A stretch of 45,483 nucleotides of DNA from Fidelibacterota bacterium (GTDB taxonomy: Bacteria; Fidelibacterota; UBA8477; JABMPR01). Under the pieces are notes generated by a model. The model did not search any database and had not been told where the DNA came from. It saw only the letters and a list, made by a program, of their open reading frames with translations. Shown here piece by piece: positions 33,873 through 43,800 of the stretch. The DNA lies in assembly GCA_016844955.1 (NCBI GenBank), contig JAERTH010000105.1, forward strand, positions 1-45,483, in the 5' to 3' direction. A program made the translations under genes and the position numbers. Position 1 is the first letter of the stretch. The number at the start of each line of letters is the position of its first letter.

Positions 33873-33887
33873 TGATAATAATTATCA
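33873..33887. promoter_or_regulatory. Fur/PerR-box-like palindrome
   Basis: TGATAATAATTATCA is a perfect 7-1-7 inverted repeat and equals the textbook 7-1-7 Fur consensus TGATAATnATTATCA. It lies 131 bases upstream of the cytochrome c start (minus strand) and 156 bases upstream of the glycosylase start (plus strand). It could control either promoter, more naturally the haem protein in response to iron or peroxide. Confidence 0.65.
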
Positions 33888-33941
33888 TGTTTAGTTAAGG
33901 CAAGCATTATCAATATATTAATTTAACCTTGCTCGAAAAAT

Positions 33942-33960
33942 TATCATGCCTGTCATGATA
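33942..33960. promoter_or_regulatory. Second palindrome in the cytochrome c / glycosylase divergent region
   Basis: TATCATG-5 bases-CATGATA is a perfect 7-5-7 inverted repeat, 54 bases right of the Fur-like box and about 80 bases before the glycosylase gene. It is a possible operator for the plus-strand gene. No regulator can be named. Confidence 0.35.
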
Positions 33961-34042
33961 TTCGAGATTACCTTTAAGAAGGGAGGGGTGCTAAGGGGAG
34001 CAACTCCATCAATAAATTATCAGAAAGGGGAGCCCTGCAATT

Positions 34043-34705
34043 GTGAACTCTGGTCTTAAGGAATTAACAGATAAAATTTCTATGAAAGCAGCCTGTATGG
34101 AGCTATCCCAATCAGATGCAAAATTAAAGCAGCTCATCGACGTGTTTGGTCCCCCAGATATTCGTTCTGGTGGAAATCCTTACGAGGCTCTCGTACGTTC
34201 CATCATCTCACAGCAAATCTCCTGGAAAGCAGCTCGTGCCATCCGGGAGCGCTTTCTGGCCCTTTTTCCAGATGCAGAATTTCCGGCACCCAGAGTACTG
34301 GCCAAGGCTGATATTCTAAAGCTACGACAGGCCGGGCTCTCTCAGCGGAAGGCAGAATATGTAGTGGGAGTTGCACAGGCTTTTTCAGATCCGGATTTCC
34401 TGGGTGATGGTATCGAGAAAATGTCAGATACCGAAGTCTCCAAAAAACTGACCAGCATCCGTGGTGTGGGACAGTGGACTGCCGATATGTTTATGATTTT
34501 CACACTGGCCAGACCGGACATCCTGCCCCTGAATGATCAGGGTATCATAAACGGGATTCAGCTGTTTTTCAATCTTGACCAATCACCTCATAGCGAAGAG
34601 ATGTTCAAGCTTACCGAACATTGGAAGCCCTATCGCTCCATCGCCTCCTGGTATATGTGGAAGGTGGTTGATGATGATTTTAAGTGGGAGGATGAACCAA
34701 CATAG
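34043..34705 (+). CDS. DNA-3-methyladenine glycosylase II-like protein (HhH-GPD, AlkA family)
   Basis: 220 residues with the HhH-GPD fold: NPYEALVRSIISQQISWKAA (about 46-65), then KLRQAGLSQRKAEYVVGVA, then the helix-hairpin-helix LTSIRGVGQWTADMFMIFTL (about 132-151), then the catalytic-Asp region RPDILPLNDQGIINGI. It removes alkylated bases in base-excision repair. It lacks the N-terminal AlkA domain of E. coli and is close to the short AlkA2-type bacterial enzymes. AAAGGGGAG at about 34024 supports the GTG start at 34043. ATG at 34082 is the alternative. No alkylation-response regulator is adjacent. Confidence 0.9.
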   Translation: MNSGLKELTDKISMKAACMELSQSDAKLKQLIDVFGPPDIRSGGNPYEALVRSIISQQISWKAARAIRERFLALFPDAEFPAPRVLAKADILKLRQAGLSQRKAEYVVGVAQAFSDPDFLGDGIEKMSDTEVSKKLTSIRGVGQWTADMFMIFTLARPDILPLNDQGIINGIQLFFNLDQSPHSEEMFKLTEHWKPYRSIASWYMWKVVDDDFKWEDEPT

Positions 34706-35307
34706 TTCCGCTACAGCCATTGAGCGTTTTAAATGTTTGCTTCAATCAACACATACGGAATTAGGCATTGCAATACTTTTGGGTTGTCATGCTGAGCTTG
34801 TCGAAGCATCTTGAGCCTTGTCCTGAAGCTTTCTTTTTACTATAAACCTCACGAATAGAACGAATTCAATTTATGTCTTTATGAGCGCCATGACGAAATG
34901 TGGGTTAAGTTTTCTCAGCAAAGAGAACATAGAGAGTTTTAAACAACCTTCATTGTGTCATGCAGAGCCTGCCGAAGGATCTTGCACCCTGTCCAAATCT
35001 TTCTTTTTCACAACGAACCTAACGAATAGAATGAAAGCTGAATTGTATCTTTGGAAGGGGGTAGGAAGAGGTGATCTCCAAATTGTTGCATGTGAAAGCG
35101 GGATCTTCACAGCCGTATGTTCTCTTTAGCGATGACAGGCCGAAATGTCGCATACAGGGACACCCCGGTTTCGAGAGCACTTCGACAAGCCTCAGCCTTC
35201 GAATCACCTTGGATGTCCTCAAGGAAGCGTAGGAACCACAGGATTCAGACTCAAATACTAAGCTCTGTGCCCTCTGTGGTAAAAAAAAGAAAAATCCTTT
35301 GACCTAC
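34706..35307. repeat. Repeat-rich intergenic region with a diverged direct repeat of about 95 bases
   Basis: Copy 1 (about 34785-34882) starts TGTCATGCTGAGCTTGTCGA. Copy 2 (about 34956-35053) starts TGTCATGCAGAGCCTGCCGA. Similarity continues through TTTCTTTTT and ACGAATAGAA, 171 bases apart. A third, partial word (CACTTCGACAAGCCTCAGCC) occurs inverted at about 35179-35198. CTCTGTGCCCTCTGTGGTAAAA at about 35262-35283 is the reverse complement of the ACCACAGAGGGC repeat seen elsewhere in the window. No gene that I can support. Confidence 0.6.
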
Positions 35308-37281
35308 TCAAGGTAAATCATCCACATCATAGATTGCCAAGGCCCAATCACTTAAAATGCCGGACTCATCTTCGGCTCGACAAAGAACATATAGCTCGGC
35401 ACCATCTCGGGTGAAAAATGCATAATGGGCTTGTGATTGATAGAACTCCCAGGTTCCGTTTTCTCGTGGCAAAATAAAATCAGCCAGAAATCTGGATCCC
35501 TGGTAGGCATTAGATCCGTGGTCGTATAATTGAATTTCATTAGATGGGGGGTCAGTATAACTGGGACCCTGTGAAAGGAAACAAACCTGATTGGTGGAGA
35601 TAGAATGTTCAACCCAGACAAGGTTTCCAGGTGTGTCAGCAAACCGACCTTCATAGAGAATATCCCAGGGTTGGCTGTTGGATGCGCTGAAAATATTTCC
35701 GCTTCTTGCGTACAGTTGTGACCCATCCTTTGAAATCCAAATATCCCCTGAAAAGGTGTAGTCCCCATGATAAGGTGAATCATACATATAGGTAGCTATC
35801 CCGGATCGAATGTCATATTTCTCGAAATCAGAGGGAGAACCCCCATTGTCTGCGACGTAAATATACTCTCTTGAAGGATGGAGTTTAGCAAGAGAGCCAG
35901 CACTGAGAGAGCGCCCGGTGTGTAAGTATTCTAAGCCTGATGAAATTTCAACACAACGAATATTCGTCCATTGGCCTAATCGGGGAAAGCCATAAATCCA
36001 CCCATTGCCAGGCAGGACGACATCGATAACATCTGCACTCATGGGGTAAGTGTTTTCAATGGCCATTGTGCTAAGATTTACATAGGTGACATATCCATCG
36101 TGGCCGATGACAGCATGGGTTCCGCCTGAGTCAACAGCCATACAGTTGGGAAGAATATGAAGGTCAATTATTTCTTCAGTATTATCCAAAGTCGAAAAAA
36201 CAAAGAGTTGGTTTGGCTCCTCGGAAACCATCAAGATTCTGTCATAATTCTCGTCATATACTGCATCAGTCACCTTGTGATTGAGCGTGATTTTATTGTC
36301 CCAATATTGATCAATATTTACAGCAATAGTCGAGGTTTGACTCACATTGTTTTCAATTTCAATGCTGAAATCATAGCTTCCCGTGGGGAGTTGGGCTCTG
36401 TCAATGGCTACCTGCACAAGGCTTGAATCCCCCGGTTCTATTGTTCCATTTCTGGGATCAATTATCAAATAATCATTTTCAGTATTTACGTTCCAGGTAA
36501 ACGCAACGTTCCCCTGATTGTAAATTGTGAAAGAACCTGTGCTATTGAGATAATCAAAGTATAACTCAGGCTCAGAAACAACCAGATATGGAGCTGCTAT
36601 AACTTCCATGGAAACCGGAATGCTGATGAGGCTATCTCTGGTATTAAGGCTTAAATCAATTGTACTGGTGTAAGTGTCTGGCTCGAGACCGTTTCGATTT
36701 ACACTTAGATGAATATCAGTGCTGTCCAGGATTGGAACACTACCTGAGTCAGGGAGGATATGCAACCAACTGGCATTTGTAGCAAAGGAATAGTTGAGAA
36801 TAGCCAATCCCTGGTTGCCTATAGTGAATCTGTGCCCCTGTTTGTTAGCGGGGAAAACGATCTCACCCGCTTCAACATCGGCCAGGGGTTGTGGCTTGAC
36901 CTGACAATAAACGAGAACAGTAGCCTCACTTTCGTTCTCCAGTTCCATTTTCAGAAAACCTAAAATATTTCCTGGTTGTGTAGTTTCATTCAATATGTTC
37001 AACATAAGATCGACGGTGTCACCGGAAATGGTTCCTCCATCAGGGGTAACACTAAGCCAGTCGGGCTTCTGGCTGACCTGCCACCCGATTTCCTCTGTGG
37101 GGTGCACACTAAGTTTCAATGCTTCCGTATGAAATTGAGAATAAAAGGAAATCGTGTCCCTTGAAGTGGTTAACGTCGCCTGGACTGGTGTTGATATTAT
37201 GGGCGAGCTTTCTTCTGTGCATGTGGTCACCAGGAGGATGACAAGCAGGGTAAATGTGCTTTGTAGAGTGATGGGTTTCAA
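35308..37281 (-). CDS. Surface lipoprotein-like protein with BACON-type repeats and a C-terminal propeller (paralogue 2)
   Basis: 657 residues. N-terminal hydrophobic segment STFTLLVILLVTTC, a relaxed lipobox with Cys followed by TEESSP. Residues about 35-330 hold three or four BACON/Ig-like beta-sandwich repeats recognisable by W-L-x-x-x-P-x-x-G spacing (KPDWLSVTPDGGTI, NASWLHILPDSGSV, NDYLIIDPRNGTIEPG). Residues about 335-657 look like a beta-propeller with short repeats (VTDAVYDENYDRILMVSEEP, GYVTYVNLSTMAIENTYPMS). Same length and architecture as the next upstream gene (37366-39339), with conserved blocks such as KLHPSREYIYVADNGGSPSD versus KLHPSQDYIYIADNGLSPSD. Outer-membrane display and glycan or protein binding are likely. 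No enzyme motif is visible. Confidence 0.8.
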   Translation of the reverse strand: MKPITLQSTFTLLVILLVTTCTEESSPIISTPVQATLTTSRDTISFYSQFHTEALKLSVHPTEEIGWQVSQKPDWLSVTPDGGTISGDTVDLMLNILNETTQPGNILGFLKMELENESEATVLVYCQVKPQPLADVEAGEIVFPANKQGHRFTIGNQGLAILNYSFATNASWLHILPDSGSVPILDSTDIHLSVNRNGLEPDTYTSTIDLSLNTRDSLISIPVSMEVIAAPYLVVSEPELYFDYLNSTGSFTIYNQGNVAFTWNVNTENDYLIIDPRNGTIEPGDSSLVQVAIDRAQLPTGSYDFSIEIENNVSQTSTIAVNIDQYWDNKITLNHKVTDAVYDENYDRILMVSEEPNQLFVFSTLDNTEEIIDLHILPNCMAVDSGGTHAVIGHDGYVTYVNLSTMAIENTYPMSADVIDVVLPGNGWIYGFPRLGQWTNIRCVEISSGLEYLHTGRSLSAGSLAKLHPSREYIYVADNGGSPSDFEKYDIRSGIATYMYDSPYHGDYTFSGDIWISKDGSQLYARSGNIFSASNSQPWDILYEGRFADTPGNLVWVEHSISTNQVCFLSQGPSYTDPPSNEIQLYDHGSNAYQGSRFLADFILPRENGTWEFYQSQAHYAFFTRDGAELYVLCRAEDESGILSDWALAIYDVDDLP

Positions 37282-37365
37282 TATTTTAACCTGGTGTAAG
37301 ACGCTTAACTGAGCGCAATACGACTCTGTATCCTTTACGCACCTTTTTGTTAAAAGACAAAGCTC

Positions 37366-39339
37366 TTAAAATGTTAAAGGCAAGTCGGCAACATCATAAG
37401 CCGCAATTGCCCAACTATTCTCCATATTAGACCCAGCTTCAGCCTGGCAGAGCACATATAGCTGTTCTCCATTATTGCTAAAGAAAGAATAAAATGCTCC
37501 TGCCTCTAAATAGGCCCAACTGTCATTCTGGAAGGGTAAAATGAAATCTGAAAGTGTTATAGATCCCAGATACCCAACATAGACGGTTGAGTAAAAGTCA
37601 ATCACATTTGTAGCAGGATCATCCCAGCCACTTCCGTAGGACAAAACGCTGACGAGCCCAGCAGCCGTGGATTGGTCAACCCAGGTGATCTGTCCTGTGG
37701 TATGGCTGAAATCACCATTATAAAGCATGTCCTGAGACTGGTTTTCTGAGGATCTGAAAATATTTCCGCTCCGGGCGAATAAACGAAACCCGTCGTCAGA
37801 AATCCAAATATTACCGGAGAATGCATAATCCCCATGATAGGGCGAATCATACATATAGGCTGCTACATCATCCCGTATATCATATTTTTCAAAATCAGAG
37901 GGTGACAAACCATTGTCCGCAATATAGATGTAATCCTGTGAAGGATGTAACTTGGCTCTAGATCCAGCACGTAATGAATATCCAGTTTGGGCATACTCAA
38001 CACCTGTAGAAACATTAATGCAACTGATATGGGTCCATTGACCATATCGGGGGAACACATAGATCCATCCGTTGTCTGGCAATACGATATCAATAGCATC
38101 AGCACTTACATTAAAGGTGTTTTCCATGACCAGGGTGGTCAAATTGAAATAGCTGGCATAACCATTCATGCCAATGGCAGCATGGGACCCGGAAGGATTA
38201 ACGGTGAGACATGTCGGGGCTTGAGGAAGATCATAGCTCAGCTCAGACTTCGATTCAGGGTGATAGATATAGAGTTTGTTGGGATTGATGCCAACCATGA
38301 GAACCTGATCAGAGGTTCTATCATATACAGCATCAACAACATCATGACTAAAGATTGATTTATTGTCATAGTATTGGTCGACCTTCAGGGTTATCTCCGC
38401 TGTCTGATTGACTTCATTTTCAATACTGATGATTGGCTCATAACTACCCGTTGCAAGGTCTGTTCGATCAACAACCACCTGAACTGTAGCAGAATCACCG
38501 GCCTCTATATTTCCCGCCATTGCGCTAAGCTGAACATAGGCGGCCTCAGTAGTAGCAGTCCAGGAAAATGAAATGTTGCCCTTATTGTAAATCAAAAAGG
38601 CAGTAGTATCAGTTCCATAGTCTAATGCCAATTCATTTGTAGATAGCGACAGAAACGGAAATTCTATCACTTCAAGGTCCACAGGCAATACAATCAGGCT
38701 GTCCTGAGTATTGGAGGATAATTCAATCTGAGAATTATAAGTACCAACGGCCATTTGTTCCCGGTTTACTGAAACCTCAACACTCACACTATCCCATATG
38801 GGTATGGAACCAGTATCAGGTGAAATTCGCAACCATTCTGCATCACTGCTCAGCGAGTAATTTAGAATACCGGACCCGGTGTTGTAAATGGGGAGTGTGA
38901 AAAGTTGTTCGGTCGCACTAAAAGAGATTTCACTCACATCAACAGATATCCGTGGCAGTTGCAATAACTCCAACCTGAGCAGAACGGATGCTTCACCAGC
39001 ACGATCAGTAAGAATGTTTACGTGCCCCAAATAAGAGCCCGGCATTAAGCCCTGATCAACTACTGTGATGGGCAATTCAACAATGTTACTGTTGATAGTT
39101 CCTGAATCTGGTGAAATCGAGATCCAATCCGGTTTTTCAGATACCACCCACTTTGTTTCTGACGCCGGTGAAGTGGACAGGTACAAGGTGGCAGAAGTCT
39201 GGTACTGCTGGAATACCACGGTATCTGGTGATACAAGCAATTCCACAACATCGACAATTTCAGTGGGTGATTGCTCTTCAGTACAGCCACCTATTAAGAG
39301 GAGGGCGCTGATGATGAGTATTTTGAAAGTGCTTTTCAT
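37366..39339 (-). CDS. Surface lipoprotein-like protein with BACON-type repeats and a C-terminal propeller (paralogue 1)
   Basis: 657 residues. Good lipoprotein signal: FKILIISALLLIGGCTEEQS. BACON/Ig-like repeats occupy about 35-330 (KPDWISISPDSGTINSNIVE, DAEWLRISPDTGSIPIWDS, EAAYVQLSAMAGNIEAGDS). The propeller-like C-terminal half (about 335-657) includes GGxWISDDGFRLFARSGNIF-like repeats and YDSPYHGDYAFSGNIWISDD. It is collinear along its length with the following gene (35308-37281), so the pair arose by tandem gene duplication, and divergence is substantial. The gene starts 14 bases after the stop of the third lipoprotein gene (39354-40598), so all three probably form one minus-strand transcript. 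Confidence 0.82.
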   Translation of the reverse strand: MKSTFKILIISALLLIGGCTEEQSPTEIVDVVELLVSPDTVVFQQYQTSATLYLSTSPASETKWVVSEKPDWISISPDSGTINSNIVELPITVVDQGLMPGSYLGHVNILTDRAGEASVLLRLELLQLPRISVDVSEISFSATEQLFTLPIYNTGSGILNYSLSSDAEWLRISPDTGSIPIWDSVSVEVSVNREQMAVGTYNSQIELSSNTQDSLIVLPVDLEVIEFPFLSLSTNELALDYGTDTTAFLIYNKGNISFSWTATTEAAYVQLSAMAGNIEAGDSATVQVVVDRTDLATGSYEPIISIENEVNQTAEITLKVDQYYDNKSIFSHDVVDAVYDRTSDQVLMVGINPNKLYIYHPESKSELSYDLPQAPTCLTVNPSGSHAAIGMNGYASYFNLTTLVMENTFNVSADAIDIVLPDNGWIYVFPRYGQWTHISCINVSTGVEYAQTGYSLRAGSRAKLHPSQDYIYIADNGLSPSDFEKYDIRDDVAAYMYDSPYHGDYAFSGNIWISDDGFRLFARSGNIFRSSENQSQDMLYNGDFSHTTGQITWVDQSTAAGLVSVLSYGSGWDDPATNVIDFYSTVYVGYLGSITLSDFILPFQNDSWAYLEAGAFYSFFSNNGEQLYVLCQAEAGSNMENSWAIAAYDVADLPLTF

Positions 39340-39353
39340 TTGGGCACCTGATT

Positions 39354-40598
39354 CTAATAGGTTCTAAAACTAAATTCAAAATCTGAACCGAAAGGATGTC
39401 CCCATAGATCTGTGGCAGAACTATCAAGGCTAACATGATACTCAACCAAAGCTTCCAGGTATGAATGGGGTTCAATTTTGATATAGGTTCCATAATATGA
39501 ATAAGCAGTGTTGCGGATTTCATAATTAAATTCAAAATCTGGTTCGAAAGTGAGCGCATTCGCAACGCTATTACCATCGATTGCAGCATTGAAATATATA
39601 TAGATGTCGTTGTACCGGGAGACGTCAGTTGCACCATCAGCAGGAGACGTGTTGATTACTCGGAACGGTTCCAACTCAAACGAAACTGTGGAGTCCTGAA
39701 GCATAATTGCCCCGCCAAATTCTTCAACTCCCGCAGTTATTGACATGTTGGTCGTTCCGGGCGACCAGGTATAAGTTGGTTCTAGTTCGAATCTCGTATA
39801 GCGAGAGCCGGAGGCATAGCGGACTATTTCGACCTCAGTCTGGGGTTCAATCAGGAGGTGTTCAGTAAAATCCTCCAGGGTTACCCATCCATTAAAATAT
39901 ATCGAAATTCTTCCATCGAAATCTTCTGGAGATAATGTGGCGTAGAAAGCACTAATGCCAAAGGGCTCAGTTTGGACGATCATTTCCAATTGCTTTTCTA
40001 TTTGACGCCCCAGGAGGGTTCGGGCAGTGGTGTCCATGGTAATTAAATATTGGGTGTTATAATCCCAGTAGGCGTGGATATAGCAGTCATAGTAATCATA
40101 ATAATCATAGTAACCAAAATCGACCCCAAAGTCTTGTGGGACAGGATATACCTCGACTGCAGACACAACTGACAGGTGATCCATGGGCTCGAGAAAGTCC
40201 AGCGCAATAGCATCATCGATTCCCAGCTGAAGATCGTCCGGTTCTACAGATAGGATCGGCCATGGGTATTCTATCAACTGAATCTCCCCAACATCCAGTG
40301 CCGTTCCCTCTTCTACAATGATGGCGAGTTCATAACTGCCAAATCCCTCAGTGGTGATTCTCAAGAGGTAATTCCCAGGTGGTACATCCTCAATGATAAA
40401 TGTGCCGTCGCTTGCTACCTCTGCCTCAGCGACAAGACTAATAACACTCTGATACACACCCGCTTTTCCAATATTGTTCAGCGGATAGATGCGACCGGAA
40501 ACCGTACCATCTTGTAGTTCAAAATCAACATTAACTTTGGGGTCACAGCTGATGAAGCCAAGCAAAAGGATAAAAGGAAGGAGAAAGTTGAATCTCAT
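39354..40598 (-). CDS. Lipoprotein with carboxypeptidase-regulatory-like and Ig-like domains
   Basis: 414 residues. Signal MRFNFLLPFILLLGFISC with Cys18 as the likely lipid anchor. Residues about 28-110 form a CarboxypepD_reg-like domain (TVSGRIYPLNNIGKAGVYQS, then GTFIIEDVPPGNYLLRITTEG). Later there are Big_5-like (bacterial Ig) segments, of which RVINTSPADGATDVSRYNDI at about 322-341 is characteristic. An unusual tyrosine/aspartate tract YYDYYDYYDCY lies at about residues 162-172. It is encoded by imperfect tandem TAATCATAG-like repeats on the plus strand (about 40087-40117), and its length may vary. First gene of the three-gene lipoprotein block. No enzyme signature. Confidence 0.8.
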   Translation of the reverse strand: MRFNFLLPFILLLGFISCDPKVNVDFELQDGTVSGRIYPLNNIGKAGVYQSVISLVAEAEVASDGTFIIEDVPPGNYLLRITTEGFGSYELAIIVEEGTALDVGEIQLIEYPWPILSVEPDDLQLGIDDAIALDFLEPMDHLSVVSAVEVYPVPQDFGVDFGYYDYYDYYDCYIHAYWDYNTQYLITMDTTARTLLGRQIEKQLEMIVQTEPFGISAFYATLSPEDFDGRISIYFNGWVTLEDFTEHLLIEPQTEVEIVRYASGSRYTRFELEPTYTWSPGTTNMSITAGVEEFGGAIMLQDSTVSFELEPFRVINTSPADGATDVSRYNDIYIYFNAAIDGNSVANALTFEPDFEFNYEIRNTAYSYYGTYIKIEPHSYLEALVEYHVSLDSSATDLWGHPFGSDFEFSFRTY

Positions 40599-40896
40599 TG
40601 AAGCCCCCTGAATTGTATTTAATGGTTACTTTTCGGGGAATAATAATGTCTTCTTCGCGAATTGCAAGCAATGATAAACATAATTGATACTTAGTGGAGA
40701 ATTGTTGCCCCTGCACAACCGCATTAAGCCCATCAACTCAAAAACTATTTCGCGTTTTTGGTTCTTTTTTGGCAGGTTATGAAGCATGCCCTTCTACACG
40801 CTCAGGGTGATATTTCTCATAACACACTGAGCTCAAAAATTAAACTTTGCGTCCTCTGCGCCCTCTGTGGTTTATCAAAAACACTGGCAGTGAATC
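40599..40896. repeat. Intergenic region with a dispersed repeat word
   Basis: No gene seen. At 40845-40873 the minus strand reads AAACCACAGAGGGCGCAGAG then GACGCAAAG. This belongs to the same family as the GxxExxY cassette ends (231-259) and the words at 6756-6780 and about 35262-35283. Confidence 0.5.
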
Positions 40897-43800
40897 TTAA
40901 CTTTCCCCCTTAAACCATTTAACGGTTTTAGCCCGCATTGAGGGTAAATCTACATCAATGATTAGCAACACTGCTGGTAGCATAAGCAGGGTCAGGAAGG
41001 TTCCAAAAACGACTCCAAATGCTACGGATACTGCCATGGGCACAAGAAATTGACCCCCTTCTGATTTCTGAAAGATCAGGGGGGCCAGTCCGGCAGCTGT
41101 TGTCAGGGTCGTCATGATGATAGGACGAAAGCGTTGAAGACCCGCTGCATAAATGGCATCCGCTGGAGACTGACCTGCAATCTTCTTCAGATTGTTATAG
41201 CGATCGATAAGCACCACGGAATCATTCACGATAATTCCACCCAGAGCAATTATACCCAGAAATGAAAGGAACGAAACCGGCAGTCCAAGCAAGGCGTGGC
41301 CGGCGACTGCACCGACGGTTCCAAGTGGTATCAATCCGATAACCAGGAAAGCCTGGGCATATGATTTCATGAGAAACATGAGGATGGTGAACATACCCAC
41401 CAATGCCAAAATAAGTGTGAACTGAATGGATTCGGTTGATTTCTTGACAAACTCACTCTGTCCGCCAAAGGCTTTGGTAACCCCATCTACTTGGGAGAGA
41501 ACTTTGGGAATGATTACTTTATTCAGCTCTTCCTGAACTGCGGCCAGGTCATTTTTCGTATAATCCATATTCGCATGAACGGCAACGGAGCGATAACCAT
41601 CTTCATGGCGGATACGCTGAATACTGCGCTGCATGTGATACTCGGCAATTTCCTTGAAAGGTACAAAGCTGCCCTGGGGTGTGCGAATCTTCAGGTTTTC
41701 CATTTGTGAGACACTCTGTCGTTCCGATTCAGGGAAACGAGCCCAGATCTTGACTTCATCACGCCCTCGCTGTAGACGCATGACTTCCTGTCCATAGAAC
41801 CCTCTGCGCAGTTGTGAGGACACATCATAGAGCGTAAGCCCCAGAGCCTTACCCTTGGGTTTCAGCGTGATAACAAACTCGTTGGTCCCCATGGGGGTGT
41901 TATCACGGATATCCTTGACGCCGTCGATTTTTCGCAATTCATCCTTGAGGAGCTCTTTGGCCTTCATGAGTTCGTCCAGGTTCATTGAAAGGAAGCGGAC
42001 TGAAATGGGAGTACCACCAAAGCTGAAACTGCCGACTTGAACATTTTCCGCTTCTGGGAAGTCGCCCAGGGCTGTAGTCAGTTCATCTGAAAATGATTTT
42101 ACCGTGTAGTCACGTTCTGCTGCAGGAATCAGCTTCATGAAAATGCTCATGGTGTTGCCATTGAGCCAGGAGACATGACTGATGATAGCATTATCATAAC
42201 CATCTTCAGGCTGGGCTTTTGTAGCACCGAAAGTTGTAGCTCTCTGGATGGCTTCATCGCGAATCTCCTCGGCAATGCTTGTGTTAATCCCCAGGGGGAG
42301 TTCGATCCTGACCTGGGCATAGGGCGCTTCAATATCAGGGAAAAATTGAGCTTTGATATGGGTACCGGCAAAGGCTCCAGCCATAACCAGAATCCCTGCC
42401 ACTGTTGCCGAGACCACACTCCAGCGATATTGCATGATAAACTGGAGAAAAGGTCCGTAGATATTCTTGATAAAATGATTGATACGCGCTTCCAGCTTGC
42501 GTCTTGCCGGGCTGGAAATTCCTTCACCCATGGGCTTGGTCAGTGCCTTGCTGTGTGCCAGGTGGGTTGGCAGGATCATGGATGCCTCGATGAGTGAAAA
42601 TCCAAGGGCCACCACGATACCAAAAGCGATCTGCCAGGTATAATTCCTCAGGTCGCCATATAGAGCGAAAAATGGCATGAAAGCCACCATGGTGGTGAGG
42701 ATGGAAATGGTCACTGGCTTGATGACCTCAAGCGTGCCGTAGATGGCAGCATCAATGCCCAGCCGTCCTTCACGCTCACGCTGAGAAAAAATGGCTTCTC
42801 CGATGACAATCCCGTCATCCACCAGAATACCCAGCACCAGAATAAGCCCAAACAGACTCATTTCATTGATGGTTATCCCCATGAGCCATTGGATAAAAAA
42901 GGTACCCATGAAGCTTATGGGAATTCCCAGAGCCACCCAGAATGCCAATCTCAGGTTAAGAAAGAAACTCAGAATGAGGAGCACCATTACCAATCCCAGT
43001 AGACCATTTTGAACCAGAGTCAGGATGCGTTCTTCCAATTCATCAGTATCTCGGATGAATTGGTCAATGTGCACGAGACCACCGTATTTGGCCTCTGTTT
43101 CCACTATTTTCTCGTCAATGATTCTGGCAATATCAAGCACATCCTCGTCATTACTGTACATGACATGGAGATCAATGGTGCGTTTGCCATCCCGTTCTTC
43201 ATAAAACCAATTTTCAGGCCATTGTTCATGGATATCGGCAATTTCGCTGAGAAACACCTGGTTGCCATCAATGCTTGAAATAATGGGGATTGACTCAAGG
43301 CTTTCCGCTTGATACTTTTTCTCATATGAACGAATCTGGATTCGCTCCCGGTTGGTGAGGATGGAGCCGGAGGATATATTCAGGTTGGCAGCACGGATGG
43401 CAGTGCCAATTTCCCCGATAGTTAACCCATAACGCTCCAGATTTGTAGGGGAGACCTCCACGACTATTTCACGATGTGGTGTTCCAAAGGAGCGGATCAG
43501 GCTAACTGCCCCGGTTTTGGTCAGCTCATCACGAAATTCATCGGAGACATGCTTTAAAGTGAGGAGATCCGTATCACCATAAACAGTAATCATGGCAACT
43601 CGTTGCCACATGGTATCCTGATATATCACCGGCTTTTCCGCATCGACCGGATAAGTGGCAATGGAATTTACCGCGTTTCGTATACGGTCAATGGCATTGA
43701 TCATCTCAACGCTGGGGAGGATCTCCACATAGACCCAGCCATATCCATCTTGACTTCCGGAGTAGATTCGACCCAGACCTTCAAGCCCGCGTAGGCTTTC

